Below, piece by piece: positions 1 through 8,083 of a stretch of DNA of 64,000 bases (position 1 is its first letter; each line of letters opens with the position of its first letter). Origin of the DNA: JBBRYB01 sp038238115. GTDB taxonomy: Bacteria > Actinomycetota > Actinomycetes > Propionibacteriales > Nocardioidaceae. The notes under the pieces were generated by a model that made no database searches, was not told the origin of the DNA, and saw only the letters and a list, made by a program, of their open reading frames with translations. The stretch covers positions 1 to 64,000 of the forward strand of contig JBBRYB010000018.1 of NCBI GenBank assembly GCA_038238115.1, given 5' to 3'. Made by a program: the position numbers and the translations under genes.

Positions 1-126
1 ATGGCGAAAATCTCCAAGAAGGTTGAACTATCATTTCACGCCAGCATGCAACTTCAAGTGGAATTGAGTTCAATCCCCCCCCCCCCCCGCCGAGACGCCA
101 ACTATTCCGGCCGAGAGGCCAACTAA
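1..126 (+). other. AT-richer window edge with a 41-codon open frame and a 14-C run
   Basis: The first 75 bases are clearly richer in A and T than everything that follows. They open with ATG GCG AAA at base 1 and stay open to TAA at 124-126. Bases 75-88 are 14 consecutive C, so the frame contains a run of prolines. I cannot tell whether this is a gene: there is no upstream sequence in which to look for a ribosome site, the product matches no family I know, and its last third is the start of the 21-bp repeat array. The base composition change suggests foreign or non-coding DNA. Confidence 0.3.
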
Positions 127-160
127 TCCGGACGAGAGGTCAACTAATCCGGACGGGGGT
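91..160 (-). repeat. Short 21-bp tandem array (three units plus a partial), left half
   Basis: Three consecutive 21-bp units occupy 91-111, 112-132 and 133-153, and a partial fourth unit follows. On the plus strand each contains GCCAACTA or GTCAACTA followed by TTCCGG or ATCCGG. The reverse complement of the unit (CCGGATTAGTTGACCTCT) matches the unit of the larger array at 211-421 at about two thirds of positions, with the same 21-bp period. The two arrays therefore look like related repeats in inverted orientation. Confidence 0.8.
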
Positions 161-210
161 CAACGGCTTGGCTCTGGGTCACGTGCGTGAGGCGACTGAG
201 CCACCAACAA

Positions 211-421
211 CTGACGCCTCGACCCGAACAACTGACGCCTCGACCCGAAGAGGTGACGCGCCGACCCGAACAGCTGACGCCTCGACCCGAAGAGCTGACG
301 CCTCGACCAAAACAGCTGACGCCTCGACCCGAACACCAGGCGCCTCGACCAAAACACCTGACGCCTCGACCAAAAACAGCTGACGCCTCGACCCGAACAG
401 TTGGCGCCTCGCGGGCGAAGA
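211..421 (+). repeat. 21-bp tandem array (ten units), right half
   Basis: Ten units begin at 211, 232, 253, 274, 295, 316, 337, 358, 380 and 401. All are 21 bp except the one at 358, which has an extra A and is 22 bp. The core is CTGACGCCTCGACCCGAA, with CCGAA alternating with CCAAA. Because the period is a multiple of three, several frames stay open and read as heptads such as LTPRPEQ. The 22-bp unit shifts the frame and there is no start with a ribosome site, so I do not call a gene. The array ends five bases before the stop codon of the HAD gene on the other strand. Confidence 0.9.
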
Positions 422-425
422 GGGG

Positions 426-1121
426 CTAGCTCCAGGCGGCGATCACGTCGCGCAGCTCGGCTAACCGTTCGATCACGGCATCGGGCTCGCCGACGGTATG
501 ACCGATCTGACCGGGCGGGATGTCGCTGTGCGGCAGGTGGACAGCCTTCATCCCGGCGTTGTGGGCGCCGTAGATGTCATCGAAGAGCCGGTCACCGACG
601 AAGACGCACGCCGCCGGGTCGCTCACGTCGACGGCGGCCATCGCGGCATGAAACGCCTGGGGCGCCGGCTTGGTCCAGGCGATGTCGGAGGTGTAAACAG
701 CCCCGTCGATGAGATGGTGGAGCTCGTCTCGCACGAACATCTCCTCGTGCCAGGCGCGCGGCCACACCGTGTTGGACAAGACACCGATCTTGACCTTGTC
801 GGCGCGCAGCCGGGCGAAGAGTTCGGGCACATCGGGGTCGGTAAGTGTCGCGTGCTCCCAGAACTTGCGGTAGCCGGTCCAGTGTCCGGCATCGAAGGCT
901 AACCCCGCGAGCGTGCAGATCTCCTCGATCGTGGAGCTGCGGTGCTCATCGCGGGACCGCGTCCAGACGTCGGTCGCCGCCTCGAGCAGCGCCTCAGTGA
1001 CAGCCTCCACACGGTCCGGCGCCGCGACCTCGGCGAGACTGCGCCACTCCTGCGCTGCATCGATCGTCCGCCACGGCGTGAGCGTGCCACCCCAGTCGAA
1101 GATGACGGCGTCAACTGCCAC
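426..1121 (-). CDS. HAD-superfamily hydrolase
   Basis: Predicted cytoplasmic hydrolase of 231 residues; substrate unknown. Motif I is DWGGT with nucleophile D9. Two residues on there is G11 instead of the Asp that HAD phosphatases use as acid/base, a pattern closer to dehalogenase-type members. Motif II is VLSN with S116, motif III is K151 in WTKPAP, and motif IV is GDRLFDD at about 176-182. I chose the GTG at 1121 because the fold begins at once; the longer open frame up to 1265 lies inside proS. The start overlaps the proS stop by 11 bp, so translation is probably coupled to proS. The 21-bp repeat array begins right after the stop. Confidence 0.85.
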   Translation of the reverse strand: MAVDAVIFDWGGTLTPWRTIDAAQEWRSLAEVAAPDRVEAVTEALLEAATDVWTRSRDEHRSSTIEEICTLAGLAFDAGHWTGYRKFWEHATLTDPDVPELFARLRADKVKIGVLSNTVWPRAWHEEMFVRDELHHLIDGAVYTSDIAWTKPAPQAFHAAMAAVDVSDPAACVFVGDRLFDDIYGAHNAGMKAVHLPHSDIPPGQIGHTVGEPDAVIERLAELRDVIAAWS

Positions 1122-2877
1122 GCACGACCCCCACAACACGGGGGACGGCGTCGTCGACAGCGACGTCGGCTCGTGTGCCCGTGGCCCGATCCCTGACCTC
1201 GACGGTGCCGTCGCGCAGACCCTTCCCGACGACGACCACCGTCGGGACACCGATGAGCTCGGCATCGTTGAACTTGACGCCGGGCGACATCTTCTGGCGG
1301 TCGTCGTAGAGCACGCTCAGGCCCTGCGACTCGAGCTCACCGCACAGATGTTCGGCAGCCGCGAAGATCTCGGCGTCCTTCCCGGTGGCGATGAGGTGTA
1401 CGTCGGCGGGACTCACCTTGCGGGGCCAGACGATGCCGTGGTCGTCGTGGGAGTTCTCCACGATCGCCGCCACGGCCCGAGAGACCCCGACGCCGTACGA
1501 GCCCATCGTCACAGTGACCAGCCGGCCGGACTCGTCGAGCACTCTCAGGTCGAGCGCCTCCGCGAAGCGCCGCCCGAGCTGGAAGATGTGGCCCATCTCG
1601 ATGCCGCGTGCCGTCTCGAGCGGGTTAGCGCAGACGGGGCACGGGTCGCCGTCGCGCACGTCGGCGGCCTCGATCACGCCGTCGCCGTCGAAGTCGCGGC
1701 CGGCAACCAGGTCAACCACGTGGCGACCTGGTTGGTCCGCTCCTGTCACCCACCGGGTCCCGTGCACGATCCGAGGGTCGAGCAGGTAGCGGATGCCACT
1801 GGCCTGCTTCTCCCCCAGCACTCCGGGCCCGATGTAGCCCTTGATCAGGCTCGGGTTCCCCGCGAACAACGCCTCGTCGAACACCTCCACCGTCGCCGGC
1901 TCCACCTGTGCCTCGAGGCGCTTGACGTCGACCTCCCGGTCTCCGGGCACACCGATCGCCACCGCCTCACGCGTGCCGTCTGGATGGACCAGCGTCACGA
2001 TCACGTTCTTGAGCGTGTCGCCGGCCAGCCACGGGCGACCTTCGCGCGGAAGCGCCGTGTTGAGATGGTCGACGAGCGACTCGATGGTGGGCGTGTCGGG
2101 GGTGTCCTCGACATGGGCGAGGGGCGCGTCGTCGTACGGCGTCGGACTGGGCACCGGCACGCGCACCGCCTCGACGTTGGCGGCGTAGTCGCAATGCGTG
2201 CAGCGCACGTAGGTGTCTTCGCCGTTCTGCGACGTGGCGAGGAACTCCTCGCTCGCCGACCCGCCCATCGCGCCCGACATCGCCGCGACGATGACGTAGT
2301 CAAGGCCGAGGCGGTCGAAGATCTTGATGTAGGCGCCGCGATGCGCATGGTAGGACCGCAGGAACGCCTCGTCGGACACGTCGAAGGAGTAGGAGTCCTT
2401 CATCACGAACTCGCGGCCGCGCAGCAGCCCGGCGCGTGGACGTGGCTCGTCGCGGTACTTCGTCTGGATCTGGTAGAGGGCCAGGGGCAGGTCCTTGTAT
2501 GAGGAGTAGAGGTCCTTCACCAGCAGGGTGAACATCTCCTCGTGGGTCGGGCCCAGCAGGTAGTCGGCGCCCTTGCGGTCCTTGAGGCGGAAGATGCTGT
2601 CGCCGTATTGCGTCCAGCGGTTGCTGGCGTCGTAGGGCTCACGCGGCAGCAGCGCGGGGAAGTGCACCTCCTGGGCCCCGATCGCATCCATCTCCTCGCG
2701 TACGATGCGCTCGATGTTGCGCAGCACCTTGTAGCCCAACGGGAGCCACGAGTAGATGCCCGGTGCGACGCGGCGGATGTACCCTGCGCGCACGAGCAGT
2801 CGGTGGCTCGGCAGTTCGGCGTCTACCGGATTCTCGCGCAGGGTACGGAGAAACAAGGTCGACATCCGCAGGGCCAC
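1111..2877 (-). CDS. proS: Prolyl-tRNA synthetase
   Basis: Class II aminoacyl-tRNA synthetase charging tRNA-Pro, 588 residues, of the bacterial type with an editing insertion. The N-terminal part has [19 protein letters not shown] and the [17 protein letters not shown] motif 2 region. The middle third (about 230-390) is the YbaK-like insertion that hydrolyses Ala-tRNA-Pro. [16 protein letters not shown] is motif 3, followed by an anticodon-binding domain. I chose the GTG at 2877, which has AAGAGGAG seven bases upstream; the in-frame ATG at 2865 ([12 protein letters not shown]) is a possible alternative. The stop overlaps the downstream HAD gene by 11 bp. Confidence 0.97.
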   Translation of the reverse strand: MALRMSTLFLRTLRENPVDAELPSHRLLVRAGYIRRVAPGIYSWLPLGYKVLRNIERIVREEMDAIGAQEVHFPALLPREPYDASNRWTQYGDSIFRLKDRKGADYLLGPTHEEMFTLLVKDLYSSYKDLPLALYQIQTKYRDEPRPRAGLLRGREFVMKDSYSFDVSDEAFLRSYHAHRGAYIKIFDRLGLDYVIVAAMSGAMGGSASEEFLATSQNGEDTYVRCTHCDYAANVEAVRVPVPSPTPYDDAPLAHVEDTPDTPTIESLVDHLNTALPREGRPWLAGDTLKNVIVTLVHPDGTREAVAIGVPGDREVDVKRLEAQVEPATVEVFDEALFAGNPSLIKGYIGPGVLGEKQASGIRYLLDPRIVHGTRWVTGADQPGRHVVDLVAGRDFDGDGVIEAADVRDGDPCPVCANPLETARGIEMGHIFQLGRRFAEALDLRVLDESGRLVTVTMGSYGVGVSRAVAAIVENSHDDHGIVWPRKVSPADVHLIATGKDAEIFAAAEHLCGELESQGLSVLYDDRQKMSPGVKFNDAELIGVPTVVVVGKGLRDGTVEVRDRATGTRADVAVDDAVPRVVGVVRGS

Positions 2878-3187
2878 GACAGCTCCTCTTGGTTGAGACG
2901 GGAATGGCGGGATAGAGCCTTGAGGATATCCGGCAGCCCGAGAATGCCTCACCTCAGTTTCCCCGCGGGTTGTCGACGGCACGTGACTCGCCGACGCCCT
3001 TCGCCACGCCTTGGACGGTTCACGGTCTGGCGCAAACGCAAGAACATGGTCCGATGTCGATCGAGACGACGTTCTCGCGTCGATGGGATGAGCCCGCTCG
3101 AAGTCCTGTTCTTCGAAACGACGTTCTCGCGAAGCGCGAGCGCCCCGGCGTCGGTTGCCAGCAGATGCCGCAGGGCCGGTTGTGGCG
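2878..3187. other. proS leader region with an 18-bp direct repeat
   Basis: These 310 bases separate proS from the end of the CapA-like gene and contain no convincing gene. They hold two copies of CGARACGACGTTCTCGCG at 3062-3079 and 3114-3131. Each has short self-complementary ends (CGAGA/TCTCG in the first copy). The core CGAAACGACGTTC resembles an actinobacterial SOS (LexA) box, CGAAC-N4-GTTCG, but misses at least three positions. The proS promoter should lie here; I could not pick it with confidence. Confidence 0.4.
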
Positions 3188-4492
3188 TCAGTCGCCTTCG
3201 GTGACGCCCAGCCGCTTGGCGCCGAGGGAGTTGACCACGGCGCCGACCCGGTCGCCGGTGGCGCGCAGCTCGGTCGTCGAGGCGACGGGTGACGGATCGT
3301 TCAGGTCCTGTGGCACGTTGAGCCAGCGCATCGGGTGCACGCCGTCGAACTGCGTGATCATCGTGGGGATGTACTCCAGCTTGGCCACTCTGAAGGAACC
3401 GTCTCGCCGCTCGGCGAAGGTTACCCGGCAGGTGTTGCCGTCATAGACACCCTCGACGGCCGGGTCCTGCTGCGCGACCGCGTTGCCCAGGCCGAACACG
3501 ACCCACGTCCCGTTGACCTTGTCGTAGGGCTGGACGACGTGAGCGTGGTGGCCGTAGACGAAGTCGATGTTGGGAGACTTCGTCAGCTCGTCGGCCACGG
3601 CGAGCTGGTCGGTCGTCGGGGCGTGCATGTACTCCAGCCCCCAATGCAGCGCCACCATGACGATGTCGGCGCCCTCGGTGCGTGCCTTGGCGGCCATCCG
3701 CTCGATCTCCCCGGGGTCGATGACCGGCACCGACCACGGCTCGTCGGCCGGGAGCGGGATGCCGTTCGTACCGTACGTCGCCGAGATCAGCGCCACCGAG
3801 ACATCGCCGACGTCGAGCAGCAGCGGCTGTCTCGAGGCGGCGCGGGTCGCTGCTGTCCCCGCGTGGTCGATGCCGGCGGCGTCGAAGTCGTCAAGCGTGC
3901 GGGTCAACCCGTCGAAGCCTTGGTCGAGGCTGTGGTTCGACGCGGTGGTACAGGCGTCATACCCCTCCCACTTCAGTGCCGGGACGATCGCGGGCGGCGC
4001 CGAGAACAAGGGGTAGCCGGAGAAGGGGCCGCCACGAGGAGCCAGCGGCGTCTCCATGTGGCAGATGGAGAGGTCGGCCGACGACACGACGGGCCGCATG
4101 TCGGCGAGGAGCGGTCTGAAGTCCATCGCCCCGCGTCCCGACCGGTCGGCATCGATCCTCGCCGTCGCCCACAGTCCCTCGTGCAGGAGCATGTCGCCGT
4201 TCATCACTACTGTGATCGAGCGGGGGCGCGACGGTTGCTGTGTCGGCTGCGGCGGCGTCGAAGTCGAGGGGACAGCCGAGCTGGGCGTCGCGGACGCCGG
4301 CAGAGGTGAGGTGGGCGCCGACGACTCGGCCAGAGCTGAGCTGGGCTCCGATTCGACCGTCGGCCCAGGGGCGGCCGAGCCCACGCCCGCTGATCCGGCG
4401 GACGGTTCAGGCCCGACATTCGACGTACATCCGGTCACCACTGCCAAGAGCAGCGCGGTGCTTGCAACAGCCAGCCGCCCGCGTCGTCGCAT
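3188..4492 (-). CDS. CapA-family (poly-gamma-glutamate synthesis type) lipoprotein
   Basis: Exported protein of 434 residues with a metallophosphatase-like CapA/PgsA fold. The N-terminus has a lipoprotein signal with lipobox VTGC (C22), then a Ser/Pro/Thr-rich linker to about residue 85. The CapA domain shows GDMLLHEG, the ICHMETPL region, [18 protein letters not shown] and [11 protein letters not shown], the usual Asp/His-rich metal-binding motifs of the family. The ATG at 4492 is chosen because GGAG lies five bases upstream and the lipobox then sits at a normal distance. CapA proteins take part in capsule or polyglutamate export in other bacteria. No other capsule gene is adjacent, so the role here is open. 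Confidence 0.85.
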   Translation of the reverse strand: MRRRGRLAVASTALLLAVVTGCTSNVGPEPSAGSAGVGSAAPGPTVESEPSSALAESSAPTSPLPASATPSSAVPSTSTPPQPTQQPSRPRSITVVMNGDMLLHEGLWATARIDADRSGRGAMDFRPLLADMRPVVSSADLSICHMETPLAPRGGPFSGYPLFSAPPAIVPALKWEGYDACTTASNHSLDQGFDGLTRTLDDFDAAGIDHAGTAATRAASRQPLLLDVGDVSVALISATYGTNGIPLPADEPWSVPVIDPGEIERMAAKARTEGADIVMVALHWGLEYMHAPTTDQLAVADELTKSPNIDFVYGHHAHVVQPYDKVNGTWVVFGLGNAVAQQDPAVEGVYDGNTCRVTFAERRDGSFRVAKLEYIPTMITQFDGVHPMRWLNVPQDLNDPSPVASTTELRATGDRVGAVVNSLGAKRLGVTEGD

Positions 4493-4620
4493 CGCATCTC
4501 CGGTTCGTGGCAGGACGCGTGCTCCTCCGCACACGCCCTCGGGTTGGCTCCAGCATGGCACCTGACGGCTCTCGACGCGTAGGCTCGCCCGCGAGAAGCG
4601 GTGAGGGAGGTGACCACGCG

Positions 4621-5466
4621 GTGCTCAGGACCCGTCACCGGGTTCGCGTGCTCGGTCCGGGTGACCTCGACGAGGTCTCCCAACTCATCGCGCGCGATCC
4701 GATTACCCACGTCTTCGTCGACCAGCGGGTCCGGCTGACTCGACTGGAGCCCCGCTGGCTCGGGGGAGAGGTCTGGGGCTACGACGAGGGCGACGGGCTC
4801 GTGTCGCTCTGCCACGCCGCCGCGAACCTGACTCCCGTCCTGGCGACGCCCGCGGCAATTTCGGCATTCGCCGAACGAGCTCTCGCGCACGGGCGGCACT
4901 GCGGCTCCGTCATGGGAGTGCAGGACGAGGTGTCCGCGCTGTGGCAGCTGCTCGGCCCGCAGTGGGGTCCGGCCCGCTCGGTGCGGTTCAACCAGCCTTT
5001 CCTCCTGCTGACAGAACCACCGCTCGTACCCGCATCGCGTCGGGTCCGACGGGTGAGACCCGACGAGCTCGACCTGCTCTACCCCACCTGCGTCGCGATG
5101 TACACCGAGGAGCTGGGCGTGTCGCCGGAGGCCAAAGGCAGTGCTGCCCTATATCGCGCCCGGGTGGCCCAGCTCATCGCGAAGGGGCACGCCTTCGCGC
5201 AGATCGAGGACGGCGAGGTCATCTTCAAGGCGGAGCTCGGCGCCGTCACACCGAGCGCGTGCCAGGTGCAGAGTGTCTGGATCGCTCCGCGGCACCGAGG
5301 CCGTGGGCTAGCCGCCGGAGGTGTCGCCGCCGTCTGCACGATGGCCATGCAGGAGTTCGGCACGAGCGTGTCGCTCTATGTCAACGAGCACAACGAGGCC
5401 GCGCGGAGGGCTTACGCCCGGGTCGGTTTCACCGAGCACTGTCGATTCGCCACGATCCTCTTCTAA
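4621..5466 (+). CDS. GNAT acetyltransferase with DUF4081-type N-terminal domain
   Basis: Protein of 281 residues with two parts. The N-terminal half (RVRVLGPGDLDEVSQLIARDP through the MGVQDEVSALWQLLG region) resembles the DUF4081 domain of actinobacterial acetyltransferases. The C-terminal half is a GNAT domain with the acetyl-CoA loop VWIAPRHRGRGLAAGGVAAV and the closing SLYVNEHNEAARRAYARVGF. Such a gene sits beside ispG in mycobacteria, usually on the same strand; here it is on the opposite strand a few kilobases away. The GTG at 4621 has AGGGAGG about ten bases upstream; an in-frame ATG at 4555 would add 22 residues. The acceptor substrate is unknown. Confidence 0.85.
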   Translation: MLRTRHRVRVLGPGDLDEVSQLIARDPITHVFVDQRVRLTRLEPRWLGGEVWGYDEGDGLVSLCHAAANLTPVLATPAAISAFAERALAHGRHCGSVMGVQDEVSALWQLLGPQWGPARSVRFNQPFLLLTEPPLVPASRRVRRVRPDELDLLYPTCVAMYTEELGVSPEAKGSAALYRARVAQLIAKGHAFAQIEDGEVIFKAELGAVTPSACQVQSVWIAPRHRGRGLAAGGVAAVCTMAMQEFGTSVSLYVNEHNEAARRAYARVGFTEHCRFATILF

Positions 5467-5526
5467 CGTCGACTGCCACTGGCCCGCAGAGTGGCCAGAC
5501 GGATCTTGAGGGGAAGCTGTCGCCCC

Positions 5527-5632
5527 CCACCGCCGAGACGCCACCAAGGGCCCACCCTGGTCGGCGTGTCGGAAGAGGCTCTTCGCCTCAGCCGGCGTGT
5601 TGAGGGCCTTTGGTGGCGTCTCGGCGGGTGGG
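5527..5632. terminator. Large inverted repeat between convergent genes, likely bidirectional terminator
   Basis: The left arm (5527-5553) and right arm (5604-5632) are almost exact reverse complements around the core GCCGAGACGCCACCAA. The 50-base interior holds a second small hairpin, GAAGAG-G-CTCTTC at 5572-5584, and a direct repeat of CGGCGTGT. The GNAT gene ends 60 bases to the left and the MFS gene ends 41 bases to the right, both running towards it. No U tract follows on either side, as is common for actinobacterial terminators. Confidence 0.65.
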
Positions 5633-5673
5633 TCATTTGCGTTGTCAGCACCGGGACCGGGACGCGACGATCG

Positions 5674-6948
5674 CTACGCCACGACATCGCCGCGAGACGA
5701 TTCGGCCGGGGCCAGGACGAGGTCGCGCAACGGGGACGTCCACGCCACCACCACGGCGACAACGCTCAGCGACGCCATGGACACCATCGCGGCTTGTACG
5801 CCGACGAGGTGGCCGACGGCCCCGCCGACGAGTGCGCCAAGCGTCCAGCCGACGCCCCAGGAGAGCATCCGCCCGGCGGTGTTGACCCGGCCCATCAGGT
5901 GCTCCGGCGTCACCTCCTGGCGATAGGAGATCGTGTTGACCACCACGAGCGTGTAGGCGCAGCCCCAGGCCAAAAGGGCCACCACGGCGCTCGGCCACGA
6001 CGGCGCGAGCCCGGCCAGGACGCCGAGCCCGGCCGAGCAGGGCAAGGCGAGAAGCGCGATCCTTGCCGCGTTCGCCCTGCGCAACAGGCGCGGAAGCCCG
6101 ACGGAGGCGATCAGCGCACCGACGCTCCAGCCGCCGTACACGAGTCCGAACCGCAGGCCCTGGGTGCCCACGCCCAGCACCTGGTCACACCACACGACCA
6201 TGAGAGCGACGAACCCGCCCCCGGCGAGGCACTGGATCGAGCCCGCGATCGTCATCGTGCGGACACCACCGTGGTGGGCGAGAAACCTGAGCCCCTCGCC
6301 GATGTCGGCGAGCAGGCCGCGAGTGGTGAGCCGGTCGCGCGGCCGGTTTGGGTCGTGAAGGACCTGTGAGATCCGGGTCACGAGGACCGCAGACACCGCA
6401 AAGCTCAGCGCGTCGAGGGCCAGCATCGTGGCCGGATGGATGACCGCCAAGCCCACGCCGACCAGGGAAGGGATGACGATCTCCGCGACCGTCTGTGTGC
6501 CCCAGACGGCCGCGTTCGCCTCGGCGATCCGGCCGCGGCCGACCAGGACAGGCAGCGCACCGAAGTTCGCGCCGTCGAAGAAGACAGCAACCGCCGGCAC
6601 CGCGAAGGCGACGACGAGCAGGTGGGGGATTGTCAAGATCCCCAGCCAGTGGGCGAGGGGCACGGTCAGCATGGCCACGGCGTTGATCACGTCGGCCGCG
6701 ACCATCACGGCCCTACGGTCCCAGCGGTCGGACAGCGCACCGGCGACGAGGCCGAACAGCAGGTAGGGCGCCGCCTCCAGCGCAGCCACCAGCGCCGTCA
6801 GGAATGCCGACCCGCTCGTGCGATAGACGAGCACGGGCAGCGCGATGTAGCTGATCAGCGTCCCGGTCATCGAGAGAACCCGCGACCACCAGTAACGCCG
6901 GAAGTCGGCTTCGTCGCGCAGTCGCGCCCGCGTGGGCGGCGCCACCAT
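5674..6948 (-). CDS. MFS exporter
   Basis: Integral membrane protein of 424 residues, last gene of the RHH-VOC-MFS operon. It begins with RLRDEADFRRYWWSRVLSMTG, typical of the drug-efflux-like MFS branch, and has about twelve hydrophobic segments. The loop GLVAGALSDRWDRRAVM after the second or third helix matches the conserved G-x-L-x-D-R-x-x-R-R motif. The start ATG at 6948 overlaps the stop of the VOC gene (TGATG), so the two are translationally coupled; a longer start at 6981 would overlap more. The substrate is unknown, but pairing with a VOC protein, a family that includes bleomycin and fosfomycin resistance proteins, suggests a toxic small molecule. Confidence 0.85.
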   Translation of the reverse strand: MVAPPTRARLRDEADFRRYWWSRVLSMTGTLISYIALPVLVYRTSGSAFLTALVAALEAAPYLLFGLVAGALSDRWDRRAVMVAADVINAVAMLTVPLAHWLGILTIPHLLVVAFAVPAVAVFFDGANFGALPVLVGRGRIAEANAAVWGTQTVAEIVIPSLVGVGLAVIHPATMLALDALSFAVSAVLVTRISQVLHDPNRPRDRLTTRGLLADIGEGLRFLAHHGGVRTMTIAGSIQCLAGGGFVALMVVWCDQVLGVGTQGLRFGLVYGGWSVGALIASVGLPRLLRRANAARIALLALPCSAGLGVLAGLAPSWPSAVVALLAWGCAYTLVVVNTISYRQEVTPEHLMGRVNTAGRMLSWGVGWTLGALVGGAVGHLVGVQAAMVSMASLSVVAVVVAWTSPLRDLVLAPAESSRGDVVA

Positions 6949-7712
6949 CAGGCGTCGTGGTGCTGCTCGTGCACCTGACACTCGCGGCCATCGGGGTCGG
7001 TCACGCTGAGCACTGAGCCGACGTCCTCGCGTGTCACCTGTGCGTCGGCATACCCGGACTCGATCATCCTCGCGGCGACATCGTCAAGCGCCTCGGCCGT
7101 CTCGAACGTGAGATGGACGGCTGCCCGACCAGCGACCATCGCGAGCTCGTCGGAGTAGACATGGTGCAGACCCACCAGCCCGTGGTCGCCACCGCCAGCG
7201 GCGTACATCACGTACCAGTCGTTGGCCTCGCCCACGCGCGTCAGGCCAAGCGCCTCGAGCCACGGACCGACGGGTCCGCGTGGCTCGGTCAACCGCACGG
7301 GGATGACACACAGCCCCGCCGTGGGCGCGTCTGTGGGGATGACCCGGTAGCCGTACGGGTCGTCGCTTCGGCCATCGATGGTGACCGGGTCGCCGAGCGG
7401 GTCCGTGCAGGTGAGCACCTGGCCATACGCCTCGTCGTAGACAGCGACCCCTTGCACGCCGGCGTTGGTGAGCTGCCGAGCCAGGGCGTCGACGTCGTCG
7501 GCCTCGAAGCTGAGCCTGGTCTCGCCCGGGAGCCCGCCGGTATCGGACGTCTCGGCGGTATGCAGCGCAACCATCCCGCCCCCGGCCACCATGTCGACCC
7601 AGCCGCCACCCTCGGATTCGATCCGGGGCCGCAGACCAAGAGTCTGCAGGAACTGCTGCATCGCCTCGATGTTGTCGGTGAACCGCACCGGGCGGACGAC
7701 GATCCCGCTCAT
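6948..7712 (-). CDS. Two-domain VOC (glyoxalase/bleomycin-resistance fold) protein
   Basis: Soluble protein of 254 residues with two tandem vicinal-oxygen-chelate domains, about 1-120 and 130-250. The first starts [23 protein letters not shown] and has GGGMVALH; the second has [22 protein letters not shown] and [12 protein letters not shown] and ends [14 protein letters not shown]. Proteins of this type bind or modify small molecules, sometimes with a metal held by His/Glu pairs. The ATG at 7712 overlaps the stop of the upstream RHH gene by four bases (ATGA), and the stop overlaps the MFS start. This is a three-gene coupled operon; the ligand cannot be read from sequence. Confidence 0.85.
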   Translation of the reverse strand: MSGIVVRPVRFTDNIEAMQQFLQTLGLRPRIESEGGGWVDMVAGGGMVALHTAETSDTGGLPGETRLSFEADDVDALARQLTNAGVQGVAVYDEAYGQVLTCTDPLGDPVTIDGRSDDPYGYRVIPTDAPTAGLCVIPVRLTEPRGPVGPWLEALGLTRVGEANDWYVMYAAGGGDHGLVGLHHVYSDELAMVAGRAAVHLTFETAEALDDVAARMIESGYADAQVTREDVGSVLSVTDPDGRECQVHEQHHDA

Positions 7713-8017
7713 CCTTTGGCCTCTCCGTGCGTGGTCAGGTACTCCGCCAGTGCGCGCTCGACGAGGCCAGACAGGCTGGCTCCTTCGTCGATGGCCTTGT
7801 GTTTCGTACGCCGGATCAACTCGACCGGCAGGTAGACGTTGAACTGCGCCTTGCCCGACCTGCCTGGCTGGTCCGGTTGGTCCGGCCGCCCCGATCTGCC
7901 TGCCTTGCCCGACTTGCCTGGTTGGTCTGGCTGGTCCGGCCGGACTGGCCGGTCTGGCCGGTCTTGCTGGTGTGGCAGCTGTCGCTGGCCTGGCTGGCTG
8001 GTCCGGTCGCGCGCCAT
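7709..8017 (-). CDS. Ribbon-helix-helix regulator with low-complexity N-terminal tail
   Basis: Small protein of 102 residues. The C-terminal half (about 57-95), [18 protein letters not shown] followed by [17 protein letters not shown], is a CopG/MetJ-type ribbon-helix-helix DNA-binding domain. The first 55 residues are a Pro/Asp/Gln/Arg/Gly-rich tail of repeated [13 protein letters not shown] units, encoded by imperfect DNA repeats at about 7855-7995. The start ATG at 8017 lies ten bases from a perfect 12-bp palindrome (8027-8038) that could be its own operator. It is the first gene of the coupled RHH-VOC-MFS operon and has no toxin-like partner, so it is more likely a local repressor than an antitoxin. 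Confidence 0.75.
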   Translation of the reverse strand: MARDRTSQPGQRQLPHQQDRPDRPVRPDQPDQPGKSGKAGRSGRPDQPDQPGRSGKAQFNVYLPVELIRRTKHKAIDEGASLSGLVERALAEYLTTHGEAKG

Positions 8018-8026
8018 GGCATATTG

Positions 8027-8038
8027 CTAGCATGCTAG
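8027..8038. promoter_or_regulatory. Perfect palindrome CTAGCATGCTAG, probable RHH operator
   Basis: CTAGCATGCTAG is self-complementary over all 12 bases and lies 10-21 bases upstream of the RHH start. Minus-strand TAG-containing hexamers inside and beside it could serve as the -10 element, so a bound repressor would block transcription. RHH proteins usually bind such short palindromes, often their own; that this protein binds here is inference. Confidence 0.5.
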
Positions 8039-8083
8039 ACGCTGCGCGGTCAACCACGGGAGGGGAAGGGCCATTCGTCCCCG

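Noticed and set aside
1..160. End of an IS21-like insertion sequence with multiple terminal repeats.
   Set aside because: No istA/istB-like coding sequence is visible in the window; the idea depends on sequence beyond base 1.
91..421. CRISPR array.
   Set aside because: Units are directly adjacent without unique spacers, and no cas gene is present.
160..429. Four overlapping open frames on both strands across the 21-bp array, reading as heptad-repeat proteins.
   Set aside because: Open only because the repeat length is a multiple of three without stops; one 22-bp unit breaks the frame, and no start has a ribosome site.
913..2502. 529-codon plus-strand frame opposite proS.
   Set aside because: Antisense shadow of proS in GC-rich DNA; no family resemblance.
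7709..8057. RHH protein as the antitoxin of a toxin-antitoxin pair.
   Set aside because: The coupled downstream gene is a 254-residue VOC protein, not a toxin-like small protein.
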